From Takifugu bimaculatus (Eukaryota; Chordata; Actinopteri; Tetraodontiformes; Tetraodontidae): DNA of 64,000 nucleotides. Below the pieces are notes generated by a model. That model searched no databases, was not told the DNA's origin, and saw nothing but the letters and a program-made list of their open reading frames with translations. Numbering within the stretch: position 1 is the first letter of the stretch; every line of letters begins with the position of its first letter. A program made the position numbers and the translations under genes. Location: contig CP034993.1 in assembly GCA_004026145.2 (NCBI GenBank), forward strand, positions 3,436,208 through 3,500,207, read 5' to 3'. Below are positions 1 through 14,300 of the stretch, in pieces.

Positions 1-755
1 TGATGTGAATTTTAAAGTTTAATAGGGGGCAGTTGAACGGGTGAATTATCTGCTGGCAACCACTGGCTTTGCCATAAAGTCATTAGAGTTTATAAGTTGC
101 CCTCTGCCCAGCCATGCCTTGAAGTCACTTTCACTCTGTAGGTGTCAAACTCCAGAAGATACAGCAGCAGCAAGCCACTAAAACTAAAAGATACACTAAA
201 ACGATATGTCTGTTGAATTCCCTGGATTTATGCCAGGTTACTGCTGGCTTAACCTATTGGGCTTGGAAAAACCCACCTACAGTTGTTGCATGCCAGGAAA
301 TAATTTTGGACTCTATTTGTTAACGTTTATAATGGTTTCCAATTGCAATTTTTTAAATTATATTTTCCGCTTCCATTTATATCCACTTCTTTCTTTCTCT
401 GCATTTTTTCTGCCTCACTGTCTTGACACGCCTTTGCTTTTGCATGATCACCTTTCCTCATTTTGCAATCTGAAATCCCAATCAGTCTAACATCAGATGG
501 ATTTCTTTTTCTTTTTCTAATCAGTAGAATTTTACTAATTCCTAAATCCAGAATTACCATGTTAAGCAGTTCACTGTGTTTGACTGCACATGGATTAACC
601 TACAGTTACTTTGACAAGAGTATAGAAAAAGATGCTGGACTACTCTTGTCATTTTATGTTTTTATTTATGTTTCAACGTGCATGTGCCCCTCCCCAACTC
701 TGCATCCTTTATCTGCTGCCATTTGATCTTTTTTTCTCACACTGACTCGCTCCAG

Positions 756-800
756 ATGCCGTCTAACAACAGCATCCGAAAGCAGATTGAGACACTACAG
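756..800 (+). CDS. fryl: fryl small cassette exon (45 nt)
   Basis: A 45-nt open segment is bounded by a pyrimidine-rich acceptor (ctccag, ending at 755) and a GTGAGT donor at 801. It would encode the 15 residues MPSNNSIRKQIETLQ in phase 0, directly before the next exon at 2616 (NKDPKMSR), which also starts in phase 0. Human FRYL as I remember it reads SHLK-NKDPK without this segment, so it is probably optional. The preceding constitutive exon lies outside the window. Confidence 0.6.
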
Positions 801-3800
801 GTGAGTTGTCTTAAGTCAGTGGCCTGCCTGGTGCGTCCATTCCTTTGACAGCTCCACAACCCTAGGGTAGTTAGGGTAGTTCATCCTGTGAGTGCTCCCT
901 GGTAAAAATTATGTTAAGGTTTTAATTTGAGTTGAAAAATAAACTGTGTGATGTTGCTTTAGGGCTTGTAGGAGAGATGGTTTATGGTGATGGCTTTTGT
1001 CAGATTAGTGGTGCATATACCGTACATGCTTATACTGTACTCATTTATTATTAGTGGCAGTATAAAACAACACATTTATCAGTTCACCTCTCAGTGCTGT
1101 TGCCTTATTAGAATTTCCCCAGAAATCTGTGCACACATTGCAGTGGTTTAGACCCCGACAGCTGTTATTGGGCCACTTGTTTTTACATACCCATATGCAT
1201 TTGATTTATTCCCTGCGCACATAGTTGTGAAATTATTTTGGTCCTCTGGTCCTTTTTTATGTTAGAAAAGCATTTGATACAGATTCATTTGAATTTGTTT
1301 TTGCTCTTCAAATTAGAAGTGCTATGAAATGTTTACTTTATAATATGCACAATGATAATGGTAACACACAGCTATATGGTGGAGTGTATCAGAAATGGTC
1401 TATTATCAACACCCCTTTGCAAAAGAGTTGAGTTGATGCAAATCTGGTTTGCATCAACATTGCTGCAACCTTTTGTGACCTGTTGGCACGATGTTATGCT
1501 GGCAAACGTAGAATATAATCACAGGATTTATCATTGCTTAAAAGAAATGTGACACAGCACGTTGTCCTATTTGTTTTATCTTTTTATTGAGAAATAATAA
1601 AGGGTGGCAGTTAAATTGTACACCGTTGCCTCTGTTTAGAGTTTGTGGATTTATCATAAAATCCCCAATCTCATGAGAAAACGGTGATGTTGGTCAGAAG
1701 AAATGAAGGAAAAACTCCTCTACAGTAGCCATAACAACAAAAGAACAAATATGGAAATAACAAATCGAGCATATCCTTTTGCGTAGAAACACTGCTAAAT
1801 AAACCTGTGCAGTATGTCTTGGTGAAACGTGAGTGTGTGGAGGAATTTAATTTATGTCTACTAAATACTAAAGGATGTCTTATTAAAAATATCTCGTATG
1901 CTGTGGATTCAGAAGTTTGTTTAATTGGCCAAAATAGAGGAAAAATCCACAGACACTTTGCAAATCATTTGGAGAGGGTGTAACACCTAAATGGAATAAG
2001 TTACAGAAATGTTGATGGATGGATATTTTCAACACACCCGTTTCTGCCCAAACCGCTTACATGTTTTAGTTGTTATCCTGCTTGGTTGGTCCAAAAACGT
2101 CCCAAAGACTTACTGGAGCATGGGATTTGAACCTGGGATGCAGTTTATTACTCTTGTGGTAATTGTGTGTTAATGTGTCCTCTGAATGTGTTTATGTCAG
2201 CTTCTATTAGGGGGAAATTCAGAACTCTCTTTGTCATTGCCTTTGTTTCTTTACTGCATACTTTCTCTATTTTATTCACGTAGTCCTGAAAAGTCATCGG
2301 TTTCTCATTGTCGGGATGTTCCTATGAAGGGTTGCAATTACAAATGCATTTATTCATTATCCTGTGACTAAAAATGTATTTAAAGGTTCAGAATTCAGAA
2401 GCCTCTCAACGAATGCGGCGAGATTCTGTTGACTGTGTGTGAGGGTCTGGAAGTGGACTTGATTGTAACCATTATGACCCGAGTTGTGTTGTGTATGTTT
2501 TGCCATTAGTTTTGTGTTTGATCGGTGCATCCCAAGTGACAAACACCCAGATTTTACAGGTGAGTGATGAATTTGCTTATTGATGTAGCTAAAGGGATTG
2601 TTTTTACTTTCCCAGAACAAAGACCCCAAAATGTCCCGTGTGGCGCTGGAGTCGCTCTACAGACTGCTCTGGGTTTATATCATCAGGATCAAGTGTGAGA
2701 GCAATACAGTAACCCAAAGGTTAGTTTTAGGATTGACACATCAACATATTTTGTAAAAATATTGGTTACAATGAAGTAACCTCAACTTCTTTCTTTTCTT
2801 GCTCCAGTCGGCTGCTCAATATCATTTCAGCACTTTTCCCCAAAGGCTCCCGGAGTGTTGTTCCCAGAGACACACCCCTCAACATCTTTGTTAAGATCAT
2901 CCAGTTCATAGCTCAGGTGACCTGCAGGATTAATGAATGTGCCTGCTTTCACAGCAGATCCAGACTTGAGGGAATTGTGAGGAAATAGCTAAAAGGATGA
3001 CCTCTTCCCTCTCTGTTGTTACAGGAAAGACTAGATTTTGCTATGAAGGAGATAATCTATGACCTCCTGTGTGTGAGCAAGTCTCACAAAACCTTTGCCA
3101 TTAATCCAGAGGTAAGGTAGAGTTATGAGCGTTGACTAAACCTCTATTTTGTCATACCTTACATCTTCTCCCTGCTCTGCCTGACAGAGGATGAACATTG
3201 GTTTGAGGGCCTTCTTGGTGATTGCTGACAGTCTGCAACAGAAAGATGGTGAACCTCCTATGCCGACAACAGGCATCATCATGCCTTCTGGGAACACTCT
3301 GCGGGTCAAAAAGATCTTCCTCAACACCACTCTTACAGATGAGGAAGCCAAGGTGATAGGTAGGTTGGAGTTTTGATCCTCGCTGTTTTTATGGACGCCA
3401 TCTGACTTGTGTGTAATAGTTGTGCTGGGATGGTTTCAGGAATGTCGCTGTACTATCCACAAGTAAGAAAGGCCTTGGATAACATCCTACGGCACTTGGA
3501 CAAGGAAGTAGGGCGTTCAATGAGCATGACCAACATACAGATGTCCAACAAGGAGCCAGAGGACATGATTACGTACGTAGCCAAATCTTGATTTGTACAG
3601 TATGTTGTGTTCCACTGGCTTTGCATCCCTCTGATAAGCAAGCTTCCAATGAAATGTTTGTGCCACAGGGGTGAGAGGAAGCCAAAGATCGATTTGTTCC
3701 GTACGTGTGTGGCCGCCATCCCAAGACTGATACCAGATGGCATGAGCAGACAAGACCTAATAGAGCTTCTAGCAAAGTAATTGACCTTCCTTTTGACTTT

Positions 3801-5354
3801 TCACACACACCTTTCCATTGAGTACAGCGTTGTTTCATAGGACCCACACAGATAATATTATTCTAAATATTTCCCTTCCTGTTTCCTCTCTAGACTGACC
3901 ATCCATATGGATGAAGAGCTGCGGGGCCTTGCCTTCACTACTCTTCAGGCCCTCATGGTGGACTTCCCAGAGTGGCGAGAAGATGTTCTCTCAGGCTTTG
4001 TTTACTTTATTGTCCGTGAGGTAACTGATATCCACCCTTCGCTACTGGACAATGCTGTCAAGATGCTACTGCAGCTCATCAGTCAGTGGCGGCAGGCAGT
4101 GCAGAGCAGCAATAAGACCCACAACGTGCAGGTGGGGCACGTTTCTAATATATTCATTTAAATTCGGTGGAAAGTTTAGAATGAGCTGTAATTCAAAGTT
4201 TGTTTTGTTCAACAGGGCGCAGGCAGAGGCCATTCTCTGTCACTGGAACGCACTCCTATTTTGGGGGTGCTGCACATGGTGGAGGGGTTAGCACTGGTGG
4301 TGCTTTGCAGCTGCCGCCCCGCTACGCGGAGGCTTTCTGTTAACATCCTCAAGGAAGTCCGAGCACTGCACACTGCTCTGGGAATCGGCAGGGTAATTGC
4401 TTCCTGTCACTGTTTTTTTTCTTTTAAAGAGGCTTTTGATGAGCTCTATTTCTGACATCTACCCATCATTTCAGGGTGATGAGGAATTGGCAATTGATGT
4501 TATGGACAGATTAAGTGCATCGATTTTGGAAAGCTTCATTCATCTTACCGGAGCTGACCAGGTATAATTGTCATCTCTTTCCAAAATACTGCGTCTTACA
4601 CATTATGCATATGTGGAACATAATTGTAACCTGTTTTCTTTGTAGACAAACTTGCTGTACTGCCCCAGTGGAATTGATCTTCAGACTCTTGCAGAATGGA
4701 GTTCCTCACCAATCAGTCATCAGTTTGATGTGGTCAGCCCCTCACACATTTGGGTGTTTGCCCATGTTACCCAAGGTCAAGACCCTTGGGTCATCAGCTT
4801 CTCCAGCTACCTGAGACAGGAACACCTGCCTAAACATTGCCCCACTGCAGTTAACTATGCCTGGATGTTTGCCTACACCCGCCTGCAACTGTTATCTCCA
4901 CAAGTTGACATCAAGTATGTTTTCACAAGGCTTGGTCTTTATGCCCAGTGTACATGTAACTTACGTTTTAGTCTCTTTGTACGAAACAGGGGAGAGTGTC
5001 TTTGTGATGATGCAATGTGATAGGCTTCTTCTCTTAGTCAAGTAATTTACAAGACTATGGAGACAAAAGCAACCAAAGGCAAATGTTTTATGTGTATCCT
5101 CACCTGTTCTTTCTGTCCCTGAACATTAACCTGTCCTGTCTGTCTGTTCCAGTAGCCCAATCAATGCCAAGAAAGTGAACAGTCTGAACAGTAGTGACTC
5201 CTACATTAGTCTCTGGAGAAACTACTTGATTCTGTGCTGCAGCTCTGCCTCACCCTCCATGTGTTCCTCATCCTCCAACCCTGGCTCCGTCCGCTGCTCC
5301 CCGCCTGAGACGCTGGCGTCCACCCCAGACAGTGGCTACAGTTATGAGTCAAAG
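756..5354 (+). CDS. fryl: fryl exons, block 1 (N-terminal-middle conserved region)
   Basis: Exons: 756-800 (optional cassette), 2616-2719, 2808-2916, 3025-3111, 3188-3359, 3440-3572, 3669-3776, 3894-4131, 4216-4392, 4475-4561, 4646-4914, 5153-5354. Every boundary has AG/GT and the phases join without a break. This part carries the most conserved Furry sequence, for example RMNIGLRAFLVIADSLQQKD, EEAKVIG and VREVTDIHPSLLDNAVKML, and belongs to the cell morphogenesis protein (MOR2-PAG1-like) N-terminal and central regions. The exon at 5153-5354 ends in a Ser/Pro-rich linker (SPPETLASTPDSGYSYESK). Introns are mostly 80-240 bp. Confidence 0.95.
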
Positions 5355-8300
5355 GTTAAGAGTGTGGAACAGATGCCACTTTGTGCAGTCAGATTTAAAA
5401 TCTCTTAAAGCAGTGCTTATTTATTTCCCTATATCTATTTAGAGACACTTAGGTTAATTTGGTAAAAGCTCAAGAATATTTACTTGGATTACTTGTTTAT
5501 TTCACCTCTGACCTGCTCTTTCTCTTTGTGATAATAGATCGTTGGCACTCCGTCCCCCTCCTCCCTTTTCAAACACATTGTTCCGATGATGCGCTCTGAG
5601 AGCATGGACATAACAGAGTCTCTTGTGTTGGGGCTTGGCAGGACCAACCCTCTGGCCTTCAGGTACTAACAGCTCTACATTAATATTCATCCATCTCAAT
5701 TTTTTTTCGATGATATACTTTTTGTCTGATTTGTCATAAACATTTTCGCCCTTCAGAGATTTGATAGAGGAGCTCAATCCCATCATAAAAGAAGCTCTTG
5801 ATAGAAGACCTGAAGTAAGTGCACCTTGACTTTGAGGTTGTCCCAGTACAGACCTACAATTCTGTCAATGATTGATAGTATCCGGAGTTAAAATGCCACA
5901 CTCTCCCACCTACAGAACATGAAGCGACGCAGGCGTCGTGATGTCCTCAGGGTCCAGCTGGTCCGGATATTTGAGCTCTTGGCTGATGCTGGTGTCATCA
6001 GTCAGATGTGTGTAATAATCGTTATGTTTATGGACAGTGTGAATAAAAAGCATGTAGGATTTTATGTGACACCTTAGTGACCATCATCTTCTTTTTGTTC
6101 AATCTTTTCTCAGTGCCAGTGGAGGGTTAGATGGGGAGAGCCACTCTCTCAACAGCACGTTGCTTGAGTATGTTGATCTCACCAGGCAGTTGCTTGAGGC
6201 TGAAAATGACAAGGACTCTGACACCCTGAAAGACATCCGCTGCCACTTCAGCGCACTTGTGGCCAATATTATTCAGACCGTTCCAGGTATGCATATCGTA
6301 TTTCACTACTTCCTGTTTTCATTAATTGGACTATTCCAAGCGCATCGGGTTTTAAAAATGACGCATTCTAATGTATTAATGCTGTTCATTGGGGAGTGTA
6401 GTGCACCAGAGGCGGACCATCTTCCCTCAGCAGTCCCTTAGGCACAGTCTCTTCATGCTCTTCAGCCATTGGGCCGGTCCCTTCAGCATCATGTTCACGC
6501 CACTTGACCGTTATAGTGACAGAAATATGCAGATCAACCGCCATCAGTATTGTGCTCTAAAGGTACACACATAAGACCATTTTTATGCAGAGTAGAATTT
6601 ATTAACACATATTATTGCTATCTGATCACAATGTCAACATTTAAATTGTTCTAGGCCATGTCGGCAGTGTTGTGCTGTGGACCCGTAGCTGACAATGTTG
6701 GCCTTTCCTCTGATGGTTATCTGTACAAGTGGCTGGACAACATCCTGGATTCTCAGGACAAGAAGGTTAAATAAACAATTTTCTATTTCATTTTTTTGTA
6801 TATTCATCCACATAGAACCTCCAAATGGATCATAGAGGTACACTGTAAAAGATATGGGGAATACTTCGATCACACAATTCAGGTCTTTAATAAAATATTC
6901 CAGGTGAAAGTCCTAGCAATTTTTCAATGATCTCCTCCAGGTTCACCAGTTGGGTTGTGAGGCTGTGATGCTGCTGCTGGAGCTGAATCCAGACCAGAGC
7001 AACCTCATGTTTTGGGCAGTGGATCGCTGTTACACAGGTTCTCGTCGTATGGCGTCCGGTTGCTTCAAGGCCATTGCAAATGTCTTTCACAACAGGTAGC
7101 ATTACTCCAGAACCCTGAGAAAAAAAAATAAAATAAAAGTCCATTGGGCTCATGTCAGGCCTTTGCTAATCTTTTTCTTTTTTCCTGGATAGGGACTGCC
7201 AAATTGACACCGTGGTGCTGATGAACCTAATTTTGTTCAAGGCTGCTGATTCTTCAAGGGACATTTATGAAGTAGCCATGCAGCTGTTACAGGTTAAAAT
7301 TCCTTTTTAAAGTCAACATTATTTTATTCAACATCTACTTGGAGCATTGTTCTCTTTAGTTTTGCCATTAATCGAATTTGGTCTTTTCATGTGTTTGTGT
7401 GTCACAAGTAGATCCTGGAACCCAAGCTCTTTCGTTACACTCACAAATTGGAGATCTTACGGGTTGATGGTATCTTGACTCCTCCCTCTCCGTTGCCGCA
7501 CCTCTACTCTGTGTCTTACTACCAGCTGTCTGAGGAACTTGCAAGAACTTACCCAGAGCTTACGCTACCCATCTTCTCAGGTTTGCTGTTTCACCATTTT
7601 TAACAATTTGGGGGAAGCAGTTGTGGAATCACTGTGTGTATAAAAGCATTATAACATGGTCACATGCACTTTGTTGGGTAGTTTGAAAAGCAAGTGAACA
7701 CCTACTTCATACATTCTCAGAACTCTATGAAGGCAGTTAAGTAATTGGTAAAATGCCATCATTAAGTAATTTTGATTGATTCATTATATTTTGCTGTTGG
7801 TCCATGAAATTGTTATTTTAGAATAACCTAATACATTAACCACGATGATATACGTCTTGCATCTGAGGTTGCCAGCAACTTTCACATAAGCACAAATGAT
7901 TACTGGCAAACCTTGTCTTTTTTTTACTCCAGAGATCAGTCAGCGTATCCAGACAGCGCACCCTAGTGGTCGTCAAGTTATGTTACATTACCTCCTACCT
8001 TGGATGAACAATGTGGAGTTAGTTGATTTCAAACCAGCTGCACGACGACCAGAGGACTGCGGGAGTGGCGAAGACGATGAAGACGCACATGAGCGGGAAA
8101 TGATGATGGTCAACAGCAGGCGCTGGCTCCGTGGTGAGGGCTGGGGTTCACCTCGAGCAACCACGATGGTGCTAAATAACCTCATGTTCATGACTGCTAA
8201 GGTGATAGACCTGTCTTATTCTAACAGAACAAGGCGAGTTTGGAAACCTGTCTGTTTGGCAACTTTTTTTATTTTATTTTTTTACAGTATGGTGATGAGT

Positions 8301-11300
8301 TTGCCTGGTCAGAGATCGAGAACGTCTGGACCACATTAGCAGACAGTTGGCCAAAGAACCTCAAAATCATTTTGCACTTCCTCATCAGTATGTCCGGTGT
8401 GAACAGTGACCCCAGCCTCCTGCCCTATGTAAGACAAAAGGGTTAACGTCCAATCATCTACATTTCCTGCACTTATATGTTTTTATGGTGTGTGGTATTG
8501 TTATCAGGTGAAGCGGGTCGTTGTTTACTTGGGCAGAGATAAGACTATGCAGTTGTTGGAGGAGTTGATGTGTGAGCTTGATCTGACTGATCCTGTTAGC
8601 TCAGCAGTCACTCATATGGACAACCCCCCATATTACCGCATCACTTCCAGTTACAAAATCCCCTCAGTCACCTCAGGTAAGTTGAAAAGCTGGGCATAAC
8701 ACTACCAATATAGCTCTGGTGTTAGGTGGTTAATGTTGGATCTTTGTCTTCACAGGAACAACCTCCAGCAGCAATACTATGGTGCCAGGAAATGATGGAC
8801 ATCATCACTGACTGCAAGATCAAAGACCCTCACTTGGAAGACAGGTAACACTGCACTTATCCAACATATTTACACATTAGTGGAGTAATGCTCATATGTG
8901 TGGAAAAGCTATCACCAAAACACTTACAAAGCATTTAACATACATAACATAGTGTTGGATTTTTTAAAAGTTTGCCGTTACTTTTAACTCTACTCAAACA
9001 ATATATAATAATTAGTGGAGACATCGGATGATTTCAAGTTTGGCTGTCTTACAGTTACACCCACCTGGACATTTACACTGGTCTGAACTCTAACCTGAAT
9101 CGTCAGCACCATCGCTTGGAATCTCGTTACAGCAGCAGCTCTGGAGGCTCTTACGAAGAGGAAAAAAGTAAGAAGCCAATATTTTAATCCGTTAGAATTA
9201 GGCCTTACCAGTTGATTCTCTTTGTAGGTGATTCCATGCCAGTTTATGCTAACTGGCGCCTGAAGGTGATGGATCATAACCGGCCAGAGCCTCTTCCCTT
9301 TCCTCCTAATGGAGGCTGTTGGTCCCCCCTTGTGGACTACTTGCCAGAGAAAAATTCACCTGCGGTACCACTACACAGGTTTGTCACTGCACACAACCCT
9401 GCCTTCCCATTTTGGTATTCAGTTATTTGATGCCCATGTCAATTTTTTCCTCCCCTCAGGTGCAACATTGCAGTCATCTTACTAACAGACCTAATTGTTG
9501 ATCATGGTGTCAAGGTGGAGTGGAGTGCCTACATTCATCTTTTGCTACATGCCATTTTCATAGGTAATTTTCTTCTTGCCTTTTAGGCATCACATACCAC
9601 AGATACAATGCCAATTTACCGCATAGTCTTTATCCTGTGGTTGCATTTTCCCCTAGTTGTTAGACCCTGAACTTAGCAAACTAACCTTTAATCCTCCAGG
9701 GTTTGATCACCAGCACCCAGAAGTCTATGAGCACTGCAAACGCCTTCTGCTTCATCTGCTGGTTGTCCAAGGAGCCAACAGCAATGTTCAGTCTGTGGCT
9801 ATGGTGCTGCTACGCAACCGAGACTTTAATGAGTCGAGGGTCCTGACTGTTAAGCCAGTAGCTCCAGAGATGAACCTTACAGGTCAGTCAAAACAGAGAA
9901 GACACATACCACCATCATTTAATGTAAGAATGTGAAATAACAGTGGAAACCTGAAGGTATAAATGGTTGTGAATTGTTCTATAGGAGTGCAGGAGGTGTT
10001 GCCACATTGTCAGCCATCACCTATGACGGATTCGGGCCTCAGCTCCAGTTCTACATCCTCCAGTATAAGTCTGGGGACAGGGGGGACTGCTCTGTCTCAT
10101 CTGTCACCCTCACTGCTGAGTGAGGTGGACGTTTCAGCTGATCAGGATGAGAAGATCAAGGGTCTCATTGATTTCATTACGTCAAGGTGAGGAGACGCTG
10201 TATTTTGATAAATGACCAGTATAATGAGGAACACAACATTTGCTGCTACCACTAAAGCTGTTGCTAACTGTCTCTGCCAATCCCATATGTTTTCTAACTG
10301 ATTATATATTAAAGGACTTTAAAATGCTCTTTCAAAAGAATGGTTCTGACCTTACCTTGCAGAAAACGGGGCCCACTCTGGAATCACGAGGATGTTTCAC
10401 CTAAGAACCCAAACATTAAGAGTGCTGATCAGCTCAGTGTTTTTGTCAGACATGTTGTGAATGTATTCAAACAGTCTCAATCAGGTTTGTATGGTTTTAA
10501 ATAGCTGTTTATGTTGATGTTAAATAGCACAGTACTTCAGTATCCTAATTTATATTGTCTTTGTGGTGGTTTTACTCACTCAGGTTTCCAGCTTGACTCT
10601 TTGCTGAGCGAAGTAGCCCTGCAAACAGCTCTGTCATGCTCCTCACGCCATTATGCCGGCCGTTCCTTCCAGATTTTCAGGGCACTCAAGCAGCCTTTGA
10701 CTTCAGCCTTACTGTCAGATATTCTTTCTCGATTGGTCGAGACTATAGGAGACCCGGGAGAAGAGGCTCAGGTAAGAGAAATAGTTGAAGTTAAAAAAAA
10801 AGAAGCATTTTCTCTGATTTTTAGGTTTGAAATGACTCGTTACTAGTTGTCAAATTCTTCTGATCCACTGATTACAAGTTGTTCATTTTAGGGCTTTGTC
10901 ATTGAACTGCTCCTGACGCTGGAATCTGGAATTGATACCCTAGCAGACGCAGTCAAAAACTATGACCTTCTCTCTGCCTTAGCTCAGTAAGTCTTTCTGT
11001 AGTTATTCTTATCATTTTCAAATACCAACCTTAAGTTATCCATAGGCTTTGATGTTATAGCATTGCTGAAAAGGATCTCAACTGACTGTAGGCCAGAATT
11101 TGCATTAGTCAGCAAACCTGCATGACATAGACAATTAGTCAAGCAAGCAAACGCAATTAAAGAAAGAAAAATAACTAACTGTATGATTAAAGCCATTGAG
11201 GCTTACAACATTTGTTTTTTTCTCGTAGAACACCTACACGTGATCACTTCCTGGGGCCCAAATTTGCTGCCAACAGGAAGAGCACTGGTCAGTTGAACTT

Positions 11301-14300
11301 GAACAGCGGCGGGCTCTTCCAGTACGCCCACACTCGTAGCAATTCTCTTCGTACCAATCTGATTGGGGAAAGAAAAATCGACAGGAGAAGGAGCAACACC
11401 CTTGATGTAGCGGACCGGCTTGGAGGCAGCCACGGGAACTTGGCGCGCACGCGCAGCTTATCATCGCTGGGTGGGGGAGGGGGTCCTGGAGTTGAAACCA
11501 TCCCTCCAGTGGACCCCTCAAATTTGATGGCCACTGTGTTTTGGATTGCCACCTCATTGCTGGAGTCGGACTATGAGTTTGAATATCTGTTGGCTCTGCG
11601 GCTTCTTAACAAGCTGCTGGGGCAGTTGCCTCTGGACCGAGTGGATAGCAGGGAACACCTGGAGAAGGTTCTGGCAAAACTGAAATGGTACAGCTTCCCT
11701 GGCCTGCTGCAACTCTTCCTCAAGGGTTTTACATCCGCTTCTACTCAGGAGCTTACCATCCATCTGCTCAGCAAGCTCATCACTGTCTCAAAACACACAC
11801 TCATAGACCCCTCACAAATGGCAGGTCAGTCTGTGTCCACAAAAATGGGTACATTATTTATCAATGCATAATTATCACTGCCAATATTATTATAATGAGA
11901 GGACTTTGCTGATTCTGTTTACTGTCTTCCTGGGACCGGTACACAGGTTTTCCTTTGAATATCCTGTGCCTCCTACCACATCTCATTCAGCACTTTGACA
12001 GTCCTACTCCATTCTGCAAGGAGACGGCTGACAAAATAGCCAAGGTGTGCACGGACGAGAAGTCGGCCACGCTCTCCAACTTGGCACACATGATGAGCCT
12101 TTACAGCACACACAGCTATTCCCGTGACTGCACCAACTGGATCAACGTGGTCTGTCGCTATCTCCACGATGCCTTTGCTGAGATAACCTTGAATCTGGTC
12201 ACTTACTTAGCTGAGGTACTGAACTGAAGATCAAGATGTGGCTGTTGGTCGTATTGCAGAAAATGTTGAACCGTTGTTTGTTTTCTCTCTCAGTTGCTGG
12301 AGAAGGGCCTTCCCAGCATGCAGCAGTCTTTGTTGCAGATCATTTACAGCCTGCTCAGTCATATTGACCTTTCTGCAGCCCCCGTCAAGCAGTTCAACCT
12401 GGAAATCATGAAGATCATTGGAAAATTTGTTCAGGTGAACTTACAGCAGCTACACATTTGCAGATATAACAACGCTGTGTGTTAACGTCTAAAATGATTT
12501 TCCTGATGTATGTGGTGCTACGAAACAAACAGCTGGACTCTACAGAAACACATTTTTGATCTGAATGTGTGTATTATTTGTGATTCTAATATAACAGACA
12601 CTAATCTATTCATAACAATGCAACAATGGTGCTGTAGCTCTTTGTCAAAGCCTTTTTTCTGTACGTGACCCAGAACAATGTATGCATGTTAGTTACAGCT
12701 GGTGTAACAGTATTGCCTCAAGAAAATTCTTACCTGGTTTGTCAGCAGCGTTGCCCTTTGTAGAAGCCATTATGTTGGTGCACTCACAATTATACCTCTG
12801 TACACGTGTATGGTGAGCTTCGTTATCATGACCACATGGTTGGTGACATTAACACAGCTCATGGCTTTAAGATGCTGTCTCTGAACTAGAGTAGGAGGAA
12901 GTTGTTTATCCTTCTGAGTCCCTATTTGCATGTAAATGTGATGTTATAGAGTCCACACTGGAAGGAAGCCCAAAACATCCTGAAGTTGGTGGTTTCCCGC
13001 TCTAGCCAGCCTTGTTGTCCCAGACGACGTGCAACGCTCCTACAGCACAGAATCCTGCGGCTCTCCAGAGATTGCCTTTACACGCATATTTAACAACGCG
13101 TCTAAGGAGCTTCCTGGCAAAACTCTGGACTTCCACTTTGATATCTCAGAGGTCGTTTCTGCCTCAAGTTTTCATAATAGTTTTTGCCTTCATTGATTGT
13201 TATTTTTGTGACTAACTGGCATCATTTGCCTCTACAGACACCAATCATAGGGCATAAATATGGAGACCAGCGTACAGCTGCAGGCCGGAATGGAAAGCCC
13301 CCTGTAATTGCGGTAACCAGGAGTACCTCTTCTACATCCTCTGGTTCCAACTCCAATGGACTGGTGCCAGTAAGCTGGAAGAGACCCCAACTCTCTCAGG
13401 TAACAGATACGACAATTTGGCAGGTTTTACATTTTACTTCTTAAAGACCTCGAGGAAATCTCACGGAGCAGAATAGTGCGTTCAGATTTTCAAATATTCA
13501 GAAGTGCTTTGTTTTCTTGGGGCATGTGTTCTGACCCAAAGATCAAATGGTTATGAAAGGGTTTTGTGGGAAACTGCTCACTGAGATGATTGTTCTCGCT
13601 TGTTGTCTTGTTACAGAGAAGAACCAGAGAGAGGCTGATGAATGTGCTGTCTCTATGTGGCCCAGAGTCTGGCATTCCCAAGAATCCATCTGTAAGACTC
13701 CTCTCCTACTCTAAAGCCTTAAAAAGATCTCAGTGAAATACTGCCGCTATTACTGTGTTGTCTGCTTTTCTTGCTGTTCTCTTCTCAGCCTGATTGTAAT
13801 TTCATTTATTCTGCACAAGATTTATATTACTTTGGGTTTTTTCCCTTCCGTTGCAGGTTGTGTTTTCATCTAGTGAGGATCTGGAATCTGTGGACCAGCA
13901 GACCAGTCTAATACCCACAGTGGAGGAGGTGGTGAGAGAGGAGGAGGTGCAGGGAGAGGACACTGGCAGTGAGCAGCAGTTTGGTGTCTTTAAGGATTTT
14001 GACTTCTTAGATGTGGAGTTGGAGGATGCTGAGGTGAGGGATTTTATTTACAATCATCCTTAAAATGCTCCTAATTTTAAAGTTGATTTACATTTTTTAA
14101 AAATTAAATGCAAACACAACATCACCACAAAATCTTTCGCTTTCTCTCAAGTACCCGTATATATTTCACTTTTCACCGTTATGTTTGTACCTTATTGCAT
14201 GTGTTTATGTCATTTCGGATTAACAGCGTTGATGTTTGTCCTGTCTGCTCTACTACAAAACATTGCGTATTGTCCTAAGTCTACTAACATACGTATTCCT

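Noticed and set aside
2123..2133. tRNA gene suggested by a perfect B box
   Set aside because: No A box at the right distance and no cloverleaf; at most a repeat remnant.
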